23,556 bases of DNA from a virus. Shown in pieces: positions 6,060 to 13,807 of the stretch (positions within the stretch are counted from its first letter, which is position 1; every line of letters begins with the position of its first letter). The position numbers and the translations under genes were made by a program. The DNA is taken from positions 1 to 23,556 of IMG/VR virus record IMGVR_UViG_3300030119_000236, one strand, 5' to 3'. A model generated the notes under the pieces. The model was given only the letters and a program-made list of their open reading frames with translations, ran no database searches and had not been told where the DNA came from.

Positions 6060-6911
6060 CTAAGTTGGATACTTTGCTCTTGGTAAATATGCCCTATTGG
6101 GCAAATGCTTTGGATCAATACTAATATATTTCTTGTTGCCATTGAGCACAAAGTAATTATAACACAAGACAGATTCTAATTGCGTCTTGATGTCTGCTCC
6201 TTTGCACCTGTTTTCATACTCTTTTGAGGATAGATTCTCATCCTGATAAACCCTACTGAATACATCCTCCTTTCCAATCTCACACCAGGTCTTCATTGCC
6301 AATGGATCACCAAAGACAACAATATCACTCAGGATCTTATTGAATACACCATTGTCAAGGGTAACAGAGAAGTCATAATCCATACCAAATAGTGTATTGT
6401 CCTCAATAAACTTCTCATAGTAGTTTAGATCCAACTGTGATACCCAGGCATCATATCTTGATTTGATAATCAGATCATATGTCTCTGGATTCTCAATCAG
6501 TTTGTATGATTTATAAATGTTTCTGACCTGTCCATAGTAGCTCCTAAGGGTGGATTGTTCATTTTCAGCGCATCCCATCTTGGCAGATTTACTTTTCACA
6601 AATCCAGGTGATGATCTAATCAGATGACAATACTTACTGGCAAAGTTACTAATCTCCTCATCAACAGTCTCATAATTTTCAATGTTAATACTCTTATAGT
6701 CAAGGTATCTCTCAAAGAACAACCAATCAATCCTTGGTGAGTTTACGTATCCTTTTTTATCAGCAGGTTCCTTATGTGGTGCCCCTAAAACATCATATGT
6801 ATTTGAATAGAGGTCAATCTCATGACATAAATTTAATTTTTTAAATTTAAAAATCTCCTCTAAATATTTTGCATCCCTCACAAAACCAGGGAGAAGATAA
6901 GCTACCCTCAT
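6060..6911 (-). CDS. Unknown protein of the sugar operon, possibly a glycosyltransferase
   Basis: 283 residues. I do not recognise a firm family. It starts MRVAYLLPGFVRDAKYL, a Rossmann-like strand followed by HEIDLYSNTYDVLG, and contains SYYGQVRNIYKSYKLI followed by YDLIIKSRYDAWV. This R-Y-D after two hydrophobic strands is a pattern seen in uncharacterised carbohydrate-biosynthesis proteins of the GT-A kind. Later come DIVVFGDPLAMKTWCEIG and QLESVLCYNYF. There is no signal peptide or membrane helix. It overlaps deoD by 4 nt (ATGA). Glycosyl transfer is inferred from position and weak pattern only. Confidence 0.5.
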   Translation of the reverse strand: MRVAYLLPGFVRDAKYLEEIFKFKKLNLCHEIDLYSNTYDVLGAPHKEPADKKGYVNSPRIDWLFFERYLDYKSINIENYETVDEEISNFASKYCHLIRSSPGFVKSKSAKMGCAENEQSTLRSYYGQVRNIYKSYKLIENPETYDLIIKSRYDAWVSQLDLNYYEKFIEDNTLFGMDYDFSVTLDNGVFNKILSDIVVFGDPLAMKTWCEIGKEDVFSRVYQDENLSSKEYENRCKGADIKTQLESVLCYNYFVLNGNKKYISIDPKHLPNRAYLPRAKYPT

Positions 6912-7600
6912 AGAATGCTCCTCAATACATTCTCAATCATTATACCTAAACCCTGTTCCCTTTCTACACTTGACATACACATATCCTTTTCAAGATGATC
7001 AGACACTGTATTTACTGACAATGCTTTCTTGTTAAATCTGTTAGCAATACTATAAAGAACATGGGTCTCCATATCTACTGCCAGGATACCAATATCCCTT
7101 AATGGTTTATACCAATCAAGATTGGGTTGATAAAAGTAATCATTGGATACCATCTGACCAACATAGGCAAGAGGATCTACACTCATATATTTTTCCAACA
7201 TATAATAATCACAACAGGGTGATAATCTAAAACCAGGAGCAAGGTTATCTGTCATGGAATTGTCAGTGGCAGAACTCATAGCCACCACGATATCACCAAC
7301 AACAACATGGGGTGAAATACCACCACAACTCCCTACTCTGATGATCTTTTTGACATTATACTCTTTGAATAGTTCATGAGCATATATTCCAAGACTTGCC
7401 TGACCCATTCCACTTGCCTGAACTGATACAGGTTTGCCCATGTATGTTCCACTAAACCCCATACAATTTCGTATGGTGTTTACAGTTTTAACATTATCTA
7501 AAAACTTACCAGCAATCCACACTGCTCTCAGTGGATCACCAGGCATGAGAACTATGGGATTGTACTCTCCCTTCTTTGCTTCAATGTGAGGTGTTGGCAT
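6908..7600 (-). CDS. deoD: Purine nucleoside phosphorylase, DeoD type
   Basis: 230 residues, close to the 239 of E. coli DeoD, and alignable by eye from the first residues (MPTPHI, MPGDPLRA at 19-26). Key residues seem kept: H5 and R44 of the neighbour-subunit site, R25, R88 and S91 (IRVGSCGG) for phosphate, M177 and E178 (VDMETH) for ribose, and D201 in VSDH, the proton donor to the base. The family catalyses reversible phosphorolysis of purine (deoxy)nucleosides to base and (deoxy)ribose-1-phosphate, in the cytoplasm as a hexamer. The gene overlaps the HAD hydrolase gene by 20 nt and sits inside a glycan operon, an unexpected place. Small changes near the ribose site leave substrate preference open. 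Confidence 0.88.
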   Translation of the reverse strand: MPTPHIEAKKGEYNPIVLMPGDPLRAVWIAGKFLDNVKTVNTIRNCMGFSGTYMGKPVSVQASGMGQASLGIYAHELFKEYNVKKIIRVGSCGGISPHVVVGDIVVAMSSATDNSMTDNLAPGFRLSPCCDYYMLEKYMSVDPLAYVGQMVSNDYFYQPNLDWYKPLRDIGILAVDMETHVLYSIANRFNKKALSVNTVSDHLEKDMCMSSVEREQGLGIMIENVLRSIL

Positions 7601-8168
7601 TAGTTATAATTTGATAAACTTGTTTCCAGTTTTTTACACGAGGTCCATCCCAATCTTGATTGTATGGATGATCTATTAAGACACTTCTGAGACCAACTCT
7701 TTGTCCTGCCTGAGCATGGTTTACAGAATCCTCAATCCAATAATAATCCTTTCCATCATATCTGTCAAGAAGATATTGTTCTTTTCCAACGCTGAAATCT
7801 AAAGCACAATCAATAAAATCAAATACATCTCCAAATAGATGAACAAGATTATTGCGCCTTAGTCTCTGAGCATACTTATCTTTATCAAGACAACTGATAA
7901 CCTCAAATCTCCATCCCTCCCTGTTGAGTCTGGTCACATACTCAACAGAATCCCTGAAAGCAGGGATGAATCCAACACAACCAGATTGGTTGAATTCCCT
8001 GGTAAGGTAGATTGCTAAGTGCTGAGTGATTCCATATCTTATTGATTGATCATAATACTTGTCAGTATCCTCTTGTCTCTTATAACATTTTTCTGCCATC
8101 CAGACATCAAAGGCATATGCCCAATCAAGTAGCACACCATCACAATCAACAATTATTTTCTTTTCCAT
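7581..8168 (-). CDS. HAD-superfamily phosphatase, 5'-nucleotidase (NT5C)-like
   Basis: 195 residues. HAD motif I is IIVDCDGVLLDW (5-16), with nucleophile D8 and D10. A plausible motif II is VISCLDKDK, and motif IV is YYWIEDSVNHAQAG with the acidic pair ED. The overall order, with a helical cap after DWAYAFDVWM, is like deoxyribonucleotidases of the NT5C group. It is flanked by a sugar nucleotidyltransferase (23-nt overlap) and deoD (20-nt overlap). Two readings fit: dephosphorylation of purine nucleotides feeding DeoD, or a sugar-phosphate phosphatase in glycan synthesis. Motif evidence for HAD is good; the substrate is inference. Confidence 0.7.
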   Translation of the reverse strand: MEKKIIVDCDGVLLDWAYAFDVWMAEKCYKRQEDTDKYYDQSIRYGITQHLAIYLTREFNQSGCVGFIPAFRDSVEYVTRLNREGWRFEVISCLDKDKYAQRLRRNNLVHLFGDVFDFIDCALDFSVGKEQYLLDRYDGKDYYWIEDSVNHAQAGQRVGLRSVLIDHPYNQDWDGPRVKNWKQVYQIITNANTSH

Positions 8169-8886
8169 TTAAGAATTTGTAGATTTGATCCCAGGTTCCA
8201 AGGTCAACATAGTCATCAACCTCAATTGCCTTAGATTTATATATTGGTGTCTCTTTAATTTCTCCAACAATGAGTCTATGATTCAATGTTGATTTCTCCA
8301 TAAACTCAATACAATTATCAAAGACACGCTTCCTAAAAGCAAAGGCTGTCCAGAAAGCATTAAACCTTTCTAGTTCTTCTTGAGGTTTATCTTCATACTC
8401 TTCAACCAAATTATCTTGATCAATCCAGAGAGCACCTTTAGTTTTTAACATCTCATCATCATCCATCTCCCTTTTATAGAAGAATGTGAATCCAGTCTCA
8501 TTCAAACTATCACCCACAAGACTCACAATGTCCTGAGATGATTTAAGTTTTAGGAAGGTATCAGGTAGAAGCACAAGATTCTTCTCACCAAACAGATGCT
8601 TGGCACTCTTAATTGATCCTGTATATTCAGTCTCTGCTGGATTGAAGAATGTGAATGAGATGTTGTATCTAGACTTGTATCTACTCAAATACTTGATTAA
8701 TTCAGTCTTATTCTCATTCAATGTCACAACAAATTGAACATCCCTTCTACCATAGTTCTGAAATAGATCAAAACTATAATCAATCAGTGATTTATTCTTT
8801 TCAATAGAGTGAATCTCTTTTGGATAGGGAAGGGATAATCTGGTTCCCTCACCAGCACATGGAAGTATAACAGTTAGTTCAGACAT
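8146..8886 (-). CDS. Sugar-phosphate nucleotidyltransferase
   Basis: 246 residues, NTP-transferase family (RfbA/GlmU N-domain type), which makes NDP-sugars from a sugar-1-phosphate and an NTP. The signature loop is LPCAGEGTRLSLPYPKEI (8-25), a variant of GxGxRxxPxTxxxPK with K23 as the expected catalytic lysine. LVLLPDTF (104-111) carries the metal-binding Asp, and VDDYVDLGTWDQI near the end is the usual VDxGTW sugar-binding strand. No C-terminal left-handed beta-helix is present, so it is a single-domain enzyme. It is probably cytoplasmic, supplying an activated sugar for the operon's transferases; which sugar or NTP is unknown. Confidence 0.8.
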   Translation of the reverse strand: MSELTVILPCAGEGTRLSLPYPKEIHSIEKNKSLIDYSFDLFQNYGRRDVQFVVTLNENKTELIKYLSRYKSRYNISFTFFNPAETEYTGSIKSAKHLFGEKNLVLLPDTFLKLKSSQDIVSLVGDSLNETGFTFFYKREMDDDEMLKTKGALWIDQDNLVEEYEDKPQEELERFNAFWTAFAFRKRVFDNCIEFMEKSTLNHRLIVGEIKETPIYKSKAIEVDDYVDLGTWDQIYKFLNGKENNC

Positions 8887-9739
8887 TTTCTAGTGCAAAG
8901 GTGCCATTGCCAAATTCTAGCATGGAATACTGGGAGTACGCAAGGGTGTTCAACCATTGTTTTTTATAGGGATCAGGAGGATAGAAGGGACTTTCAATTA
9001 ATCTAAAATCTGAAAATGAGACAGGTGCTGCTGGTGAATTATCATCAGTGAATGTAGGAATGCCCTCCAAATGAGCAGTAATGGCAGTGCAGGATGAGTG
9101 TGTCACCAATGCCCAACAATCCTTGAGATCCTCCTCTAATGTGGTCCTGGTTGATGGTGACATAACAGAATTGATTGCTGGTTTATCCCTGATGACAATC
9201 TCCCTGTCTGTGTATTCCCTAAGGGTTTGTAGGGTATTAGTTCTCCAATTCTTCTGATCATACAGGGCTAGGACATGCTTTGATGGGGGGCATACAAGAA
9301 TCTTAGATCCAGTCCTCTTATACTCCTTACCATATCCATTAAAGTGATCATAAAAATACTTTCTCCATCTTGAATCATCAATAGCAAGGGGACTCTGATG
9401 AATTTGGTTTTGAACATGACAATTCTTTGATACCCTGAACCACTCACACCTAAAGGGATTCTTGTTTCCAGTATCCTGTGCATATCCTCTCCAAAAATAT
9501 GCATGATCAATGTGGTAATAATCTAAATTATTCTCTCTCCTATACTTAATAAAATCATGTGTCAGACTACTGGTGGTCATATCACATAGGATAGGCACAG
9601 TGTCATCAAATTTAGAGTAAGATTCAGGTGATAGTTTTGAATTATCAATTACTTTGAATCCATAGTGATCACAGATATTAGCAATCACATCATTAAATCC
9701 ACCCCTCTTCCTAGTGCTTTGAATACCAATACTAGACAT
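8879..9739 (-). CDS. Capsule-synthesis (KpsC/KpsS)-like putative glycosyltransferase
   Basis: 286 residues from the ATG at 9739, which overlaps the FkbM stop by 8 nt; an upstream in-frame ATG at 9766 is less likely. The C-terminal half has DREIVIRDKPAINS, then DLKDCWALVTHSSCTAITAH and LEGIPTFTDDNSPAAP. THSSxxAxxAxLxGxPxF is the donor-site pattern of capsule polysaccharide synthesis proteins (Capsule_synth, KpsC/KpsS). The N-terminal half, with NNLDYYHIDHAYFWRGYA, fits a nucleotide-sugar enzyme that checks a companion domain. No membrane segment. The family match is moderate and the sugar unknown. Confidence 0.5.
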   Translation of the reverse strand: MSSIGIQSTRKRGGFNDVIANICDHYGFKVIDNSKLSPESYSKFDDTVPILCDMTTSSLTHDFIKYRRENNLDYYHIDHAYFWRGYAQDTGNKNPFRCEWFRVSKNCHVQNQIHQSPLAIDDSRWRKYFYDHFNGYGKEYKRTGSKILVCPPSKHVLALYDQKNWRTNTLQTLREYTDREIVIRDKPAINSVMSPSTRTTLEEDLKDCWALVTHSSCTAITAHLEGIPTFTDDNSPAAPVSFSDFRLIESPFYPPDPYKKQWLNTLAYSQYSMLEFGNGTFALENV

Positions 9740-10307
9740 AAGCAACCATGTTGCCACCCTCAGCAACTTTAAATTTATAATCCAATCCCAGACTCCTAAT
9801 CAGATCAGTGGTTGGTTGTTGATCCTTTTGCTTGACCTCATAGAACATAACTGGTTTATATTCCGTGATAGTTTGCATGCCACCCTGAATAATTTGAAAC
9901 TCACTGCCCTCAGTGTCAATCTTAATGAAGGATACATCAGTAAAGTTATATGAGTCCAGGGTCTTGACAGCCACATCCTTGATTACATATGGATTTCTAC
10001 TCTCATTCTCCCAAAATCCACCCTTCTTAAACCTACTGATACTGGCATGACCAGGGATATCCTTACCATTAGGAAGGATAAGGTCAGTGGTGGTCTCAGT
10101 ATCACTCAGGGCAACATTGTACTTCTCAACATCCTCAGAGAGTTGTTCAAAGGTATATGGATTTGGTTCAAAACAAACCACACGCTCAAAATCCTTTACA
10201 AGGGCAGTGGATGTGTCACCATCAAGGGCACCAATATCAATGTAGGTATTAAATTTTTGAATGTGTGGATAGGCATGTCTCCTAATCCTTGCAAGTTCAA
10301 CACTCAT
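9732..10307 (-). CDS. FkbM-family methyltransferase
   Basis: 191 residues. SAM-binding motif I is YIDIGALDGDTSTALV (around 22-37), followed by VVCFEPNPYTFEQL, a nucleotide-contacting Glu on the next strand. The FkbM hallmark VKTLDSYNFTDVSFIKIDTE, ending in GSE, lies about 114-136. FkbM-type enzymes O-methylate sugars or natural products and are common in surface-glycan clusters. It overlaps the glycosyltransferase upstream by 4 nt (ATGA) and the KpsS-like gene downstream by 8 nt. With the class I enzyme at 5426 it gives the operon two different methyltransferases. Confidence 0.88.
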   Translation of the reverse strand: MSVELARIRRHAYPHIQKFNTYIDIGALDGDTSTALVKDFERVVCFEPNPYTFEQLSEDVEKYNVALSDTETTTDLILPNGKDIPGHASISRFKKGGFWENESRNPYVIKDVAVKTLDSYNFTDVSFIKIDTEGSEFQIIQGGMQTITEYKPVMFYEVKQKDQQPTTDLIRSLGLDYKFKVAEGGNMVAYV

Positions 10308-11026
10308 CTTAGTAACTCTGGACTTCTTTTCATGCCCTTTCTACCACCCTTTCTGTGGTCAACATAGGGACTCAAGATGGGACACCTTGCCATGACATGT
10401 CTGTGAAATTCATGATCATTGATGGCATCACCACCACCATGAAACTTTGCTGTTGCCTCAGGGAACATCTCCATTACCCTGTCAAATATGTAGGAGTCAT
10501 TCTGTTGCTTGTAATCAAATATCTTACCAGTATCATATACCTCCTGAAACTTATCAAAGAATTTTTGAACCACCTTACTCTTACAATTATAGGTTACAAA
10601 TCCAGTCTCAGTATAATAACTTGGTCTGGGATAGTATGAAAAATCCCTATCACCAATAAAGTTATCATACCATTCCAATGGAATTTGTTTCAGGAAGACA
10701 CAATCAGCATCAATAAAGAACTGTCTATTCCCTAAATGTCTACCACCACATTGGGCATACACCTTATATGCAAATCTAACAGCATCCATGATGTAATTAT
10801 CCACATCACCCCTCTGATACTTCTTGACAAAAGCAGCAATGGGTGTCTCCCTAAAAATATTAAGGTATTTAATTTTTGGATGCTGGGGATAGAGCAAGAT
10901 ATTATCCTCCTCCACATAACAATACAATGGGGGATACTGATGGGTATCAAGATATGACTGGATTAGGTCCTTGGCATACTCATCATAGAGTTTCTTATTG
11001 AATGTGGTTAAAAAATAATTACTCAT
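10304..11026 (-). CDS. GT-A glycosyltransferase with DxD motif
   Basis: 240 residues. The central signature is AVRFAYKVYAQCG followed by RQFFIDADCVFLKQIPLEW, a DxD-type metal site (IDADCVF, 105-111) after the nucleotide-binding half, as in GT8/GT32-like retaining enzymes. The later block YYTETGFVTYNCKSK and the aromatic, Gly-rich KFHGGGDAINDHEFHRH look like the acceptor side and second metal/His site. The end is basic (HRKGGRKGMKR), which may help membrane or acceptor contact. It starts inside the end of the GT2 gene (8-nt overlap). The precise GT family is uncertain. Confidence 0.7.
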   Translation of the reverse strand: MSNYFLTTFNKKLYDEYAKDLIQSYLDTHQYPPLYCYVEEDNILLYPQHPKIKYLNIFRETPIAAFVKKYQRGDVDNYIMDAVRFAYKVYAQCGGRHLGNRQFFIDADCVFLKQIPLEWYDNFIGDRDFSYYPRPSYYTETGFVTYNCKSKVVQKFFDKFQEVYDTGKIFDYKQQNDSYIFDRVMEMFPEATAKFHGGGDAINDHEFHRHVMARCPILSPYVDHRKGGRKGMKRSPELLR

Positions 11027-11729
11027 GTTTCATTAAACAATAATCTACTTCTGCCTGAATTATGTTGTCCTTATTATCATCCCCATTAATCTTTGATGAC
11101 AATTGTTCTGAGTGAACCCTATTAGTTATAAGGTCATCCATCAGATAGAATGGTTGACCATGATTCTTATCAAGATGATAATACATCTCAACATCCATCA
11201 TCATTCTAACATTCTCATCAAATCTTTCCACCACCTTATCATTCTTAAATGCCAACACTGATGGAGAACTGATTGAGTTTACACCCCTGATAATATCATC
11301 ATTCCAACCTGGCATCATGGTCCAATAGAAATCATTACCATCAGTCTGTGTGTGATTACATCCACACACTAACCAATCCTTATCACTCTCCATCAGGGAT
11401 GTGTATATCTTTTCAAGTGCCTCATCATCATAGAAGAAGTCATCCTGAAATAATACCTTTACCACCTCTCCATTGCAATGATTGATGGCATTGTTGGCAT
11501 TAAAGGAGATACTTCCCCTCTTCTCCCTGTTTCTGACATATTTGATATTTACACCATTCCTCTCATAAAACTTGACAACATTCTTTACCTCATTACCCTC
11601 ACAATGATCAGATACAATGATCTCCCAATCAGTAAGGGTTTGGATCTGCACTGTACGCACAAGATCATCCAGGAACTCAGCACCCCTTCCGTGTGCTTCC
11701 CATGTGGGAACTGCTATTGAAACTTTCAT
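11019..11729 (-). CDS. Family 2 glycosyltransferase
   Basis: 236 residues. Classic GT2 N-terminus: MKVSIAVPTWEAHGRGAEFL, then QIQTLTDWEIIVSDHCEGNE and KYVRNREKRGSISFNANNAI, with VKVLFQDDFFYDD carrying the DDxxY/DxD metal site near 95. The ending MMMDVEMYYHLDK resembles the ED/acidic catalytic region. Inverting transfer of a hexose from an NDP-sugar is expected. The ATG shares its A with the epimerase TGA (TGATG), so the two are translationally coupled. There is no C-terminal membrane helix, so it is cytosolic. Confidence 0.88.
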   Translation of the reverse strand: MKVSIAVPTWEAHGRGAEFLDDLVRTVQIQTLTDWEIIVSDHCEGNEVKNVVKFYERNGVNIKYVRNREKRGSISFNANNAINHCNGEVVKVLFQDDFFYDDEALEKIYTSLMESDKDWLVCGCNHTQTDGNDFYWTMMPGWNDDIIRGVNSISSPSVLAFKNDKVVERFDENVRMMMDVEMYYHLDKNHGQPFYLMDDLITNRVHSEQLSSKINGDDNKDNIIQAEVDYCLMKHE

Positions 11730-12781
11730 CACATAGTTCTCATTTGAATTTGCTTTTCAATCCATTTATATGTTGTTGTAATGCCCTCTTCAAGGGTCAT
11801 TGAGTAATCCCATCCAAGTTTCTCCCTGATAAGATCATTATTAGAATTACGTCCTCTAACACCAAGGGGTCCATCAATGTAAATTTTGGTGACTTGCTTA
11901 CCAGAAACCTTGGCAACAGTGTCAACCAGTTGATTAATTGAGACCATCTCCTCAGAACCAATATTGACTGGTCCCATGAAGTCACTATCCATCAATCTTC
12001 TGGTTGCTTCAATGCATTCAGTAACATACAGGAAGGAACGAGTTTGTGTGCCATCTCCCCACACTTCAATCGCTCCACCCTCCTTTGGAAGATGGGCGAC
12101 CTTACGACAGATTGCAGCTGGACTCTTCTCTCTTCCTCCCTCCCAGGTGCCCTCAGGTCCAAAAATATTGTGATACCTAGCAATGCGAACAGGGATAGCA
12201 TGATTCCTGTTGTAAGTAAGGTATAGACGTTCAGAGAATAGTTTCTCCCATCCATACTCTGAATCTGGTGCTGCTGGATATGCTGATTCTTCACGACAAT
12301 CAGGATTATTGGGGTCAAGTTGGTTATACTCAGGGTACATACAGGCAGAACTAGAATAGAAGATCTTGGTACAATTCTTACCCTTCTCTTCATTCATTTT
12401 GCGCACACCCTCCAGCACATTCAGATTAATAGAAACTGAATTGTACATGATGTCTGCATCATTTTCACCTGTAAATACAAAACCAGCACCACCCATATCA
12501 GCAGCAAACTGATAGATCTCATCAAATTGCTGAATGTATTTGTAAGGAACAGAATTATAGAAGTTACCCCTATCCCCCTTATATTCCAAACATCTTTCTA
12601 CAAATCTTGTATCTGTCAGATCTCCCACCACAAATTCATTAGCCTGATGGTCACTAAATTCAGGTAGTTTTACATCAACACCCCTAACCCAGTATCCATC
12701 TTCACGTAGTCTTTTAACCATGTGACTACCAATGAATCCACCAGCACCAAGAACAAGTGCCTTTTTTACATATTGAACCAT
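11729..12781 (-). CDS. gme: GDP-mannose 3,5-epimerase-like SDR enzyme
   Basis: 350 residues, extended short-chain dehydrogenase/epimerase. NAD site GAGGFIG (12-18). FAADMGGAGFVFT and NDADIMYNSVSINLNVLEG match GDP-mannose 3,5-epimerase more closely than UDP-sugar epimerases. The catalytic set appears complete: C147 in SSSACMYPE, Y176-x3-K180 in YGWEK, K219 in GGREKSPAA, and VRGRNSNND (308-316). ARYHNIFGPEGTWEGGREK and WGDGTQTRSF are near-diagnostic. The family converts GDP-D-mannose to GDP-L-galactose (and GDP-L-gulose); it is best known from plant ascorbate synthesis but has bacterial members. It is first in the operon, right after the promoter at 12805-12833, with AGGA upstream of the ATG. 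The GDP-mannose would come from the host. Confidence 0.87.
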   Translation of the reverse strand: MVQYVKKALVLGAGGFIGSHMVKRLREDGYWVRGVDVKLPEFSDHQANEFVVGDLTDTRFVERCLEYKGDRGNFYNSVPYKYIQQFDEIYQFAADMGGAGFVFTGENDADIMYNSVSINLNVLEGVRKMNEEKGKNCTKIFYSSSACMYPEYNQLDPNNPDCREESAYPAAPDSEYGWEKLFSERLYLTYNRNHAIPVRIARYHNIFGPEGTWEGGREKSPAAICRKVAHLPKEGGAIEVWGDGTQTRSFLYVTECIEATRRLMDSDFMGPVNIGSEEMVSINQLVDTVAKVSGKQVTKIYIDGPLGVRGRNSNNDLIREKLGWDYSMTLEEGITTTYKWIEKQIQMRTM

Positions 12782-12804
12782 GATAAATTAAATCCTATGC
12801 AACT

Positions 12805-12833
12805 ATTATATCAAGCAGAGTATTTTTTGACAA
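12805..12833 (-). promoter_or_regulatory. Sigma70-type promoter heading the sugar operon
   Basis: TTGTCA (12833-12828), 17 nt, TATAAT (12810-12805) on the minus strand, 24 nt upstream of the epimerase ATG. The -10 is a perfect consensus and the -35 matches five of six. It overlaps the end of the preceding gene. No comparable site is evident in the next 9.9 kb, where genes overlap or nearly touch. Confidence 0.72.
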
Positions 12834-13038
12834 GTGCATCAAAATTGGGTTCCATTGCCCTTACAATCTTCCTAAGCAGTGCATCCTCACCACCCTCTGC
12901 TGGTGCTGCTGCGTGCTGATGATTCTTGAGTTCTGCTACTACTTTCTCCAATGCTTGGAGTCTTGCTTCCACCTCAACATCATACTTGGACATTGCTGCC
13001 CCAGTTGCAGATCTAGCTGCTGATCCTCTTGCTGGCAT
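12811..13038 (-). CDS. Small Ala-rich coiled-coil protein, unknown
   Basis: 75 residues. N-terminal Ala/Ser/Arg-rich segment MPARGSAARSATGAA, a predicted coiled coil KYDVEVEARLQALEKVVAEL (18-37), an Ala/Pro/Gly linker and a C-terminal helix LRKIVRAMEPNFDALVKKYS. It looks like a small oligomeric protein; I recognise no domain. It stands alone between a terminator (13073-13098) and the operon promoter, with a late-like TCTAAATA 22 nt before its start. An internal ATG at codon 16 (MSKYDVEVE) is an alternative start that would drop the disordered head. A virion role is possible but not shown. Confidence 0.65.
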   Translation of the reverse strand: MPARGSAARSATGAAMSKYDVEVEARLQALEKVVAELKNHQHAAAPAEGGEDALLRKIVRAMEPNFDALVKKYSA

Positions 13039-13059
13039 TTTTATAAATTAGACTACCCC

Positions 13060-13067
13060 TATTTAGA
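13060..13067 (-). promoter_or_regulatory. Late-promoter-like TCTAAATA
   Basis: TCTAAATA on the minus strand, seven of eight matches to TATAAATA, 22 nt before the ATG at 13038 and just after a terminator. The position is right for a T4-like late start, but one mismatch and AT-richness keep this tentative. Confidence 0.35.
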
Positions 13068-13072
13068 TACAC

Positions 13073-13098
13073 AAAAAAAGGCAGGGGTCACCTGCCTT
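13073..13098 (-). terminator. Rho-independent terminator of the 13785-13097 gene group
   Basis: On the minus strand AAGGCAGG pairs with CCTGCCTT (eight pairs, 13098-13091 with 13085-13078) around a five-base loop, followed by a T-tract. It overlaps the stop codon of the 80-residue gene, as is common in this window. Confidence 0.85.
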
Positions 13099-13339
13099 AT
13101 TGATCAGTGGTATTGAGGTTCATTCTTGACTTAATTAAATCAATCCTTGCCCTCAAGTATTCTTCAGACTCCCTTTGATAAATGCCATAAGCAATATTCA
13201 TGAGAGTCTGAACTGTCCTCCATCCACCATATTTTTTTTGTGATCTTACCTTCATGTATTGATTATGAAGTAAGAGTTTAGCATCAGATACTGTCATCCA
13301 CTCATGAATAAGAGTAAGATTGATGGCATCTTCTTCCAT
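13097..13339 (-). CDS. Hypothetical phage protein, 80 residues
   Basis: Not recognised. Mostly helical, with acidic start MEEDAINLTLIHEWM and amphipathic stretch VQTLMNIAYGIYQRESEEYL; basic KVRSQKKYGGWRT in the middle. No membrane segment, signal peptide or Cys pair. Its start follows the upstream stop directly at 13340, and its stop lies in the terminator hairpin. It is the third and last gene of a compact trio (13785-13097). Confidence 0.65.
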   Translation of the reverse strand: MEEDAINLTLIHEWMTVSDAKLLLHNQYMKVRSQKKYGGWRTVQTLMNIAYGIYQRESEEYLRARIDLIKSRMNLNTTDQ

Positions 13340-13579
13340 TTACCTGGCAGATACTTTGTCCTTTATATAGCAAGGAACACCATCAGGATCTAACCACTTG
13401 GTGTATTCAAAATCCTCCATGGCAAGAAGAAACTGCATTTGATTATCACAAAGATACATGTCTTTGTATTTACCAGTCCAGGAATCTACTTTCTGAATTC
13501 TGTAATCAGGCATGCCATTGAGTTCAATGATGCCCTTCTCCACATAACGATATGGGAATTGTTCAAGAATAACTTTCAT
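13340..13579 (-). CDS. Hypothetical phage protein, 79 residues
   Basis: Not recognised. Mixed alpha/beta: FPYRYVEKGIIELNG, then IQKVDSWTGKYKDMYLCDNQ and FLLAMEDFEYTKWLDPDG, ending in a short basic segment YIKDKVSAR. The start overlaps the preceding stop as ATGA and its end abuts the next start with no gap. The regular overlaps are the main evidence that it is real. Confidence 0.65.
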   Translation of the reverse strand: MKVILEQFPYRYVEKGIIELNGMPDYRIQKVDSWTGKYKDMYLCDNQMQFLLAMEDFEYTKWLDPDGVPCYIKDKVSAR

Positions 13580-13785
13580 GCTAAAGTATTGAGGTCAGAA
13601 GCAAGATAATCAAGAAGAATGTCATAGTCATCCAGGGGATCACCTGAAAAAACCACCCCACTGTTTTCATAAAACTTACGAACTTTTTTGTAAAGTTTTG
13701 GATTCTTTACATCCAAGAAAAAGTCACCTTTAACAGCACTCTGCAGAGTGTTGATGTCCTTTTTAAACTTTGTAGAGATTGTCAT
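13576..13785 (-). CDS. Hypothetical phage protein, 69 residues
   Basis: Not recognised. Basic N-terminal half (TISTKFKKDINTLQSAV, NPKLYKKVRKFYENS) and acidic C-terminus (GDPLDDYDILLDYLASDL). Compact alpha-helical protein without membrane segments. First gene after the tRNA-Met, with a plausible promoter (TTGACC-17-TAGAAT) 23 nt upstream. Confidence 0.6.
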   Translation of the reverse strand: MTISTKFKKDINTLQSAVKGDFFLDVKNPKLYKKVRKFYENSGVVFSGDPLDDYDILLDYLASDLNTLA

Positions 13786-13807
13786 TGCTCTGATTGATTA
13801 CCTTGAT

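Noticed and set aside
6056-6151. Upstream start of the class I methyltransferase
   Set aside because: It would overlap the end of the preceding gene by about 90 nt, unlike the 1-23 nt overlaps elsewhere.
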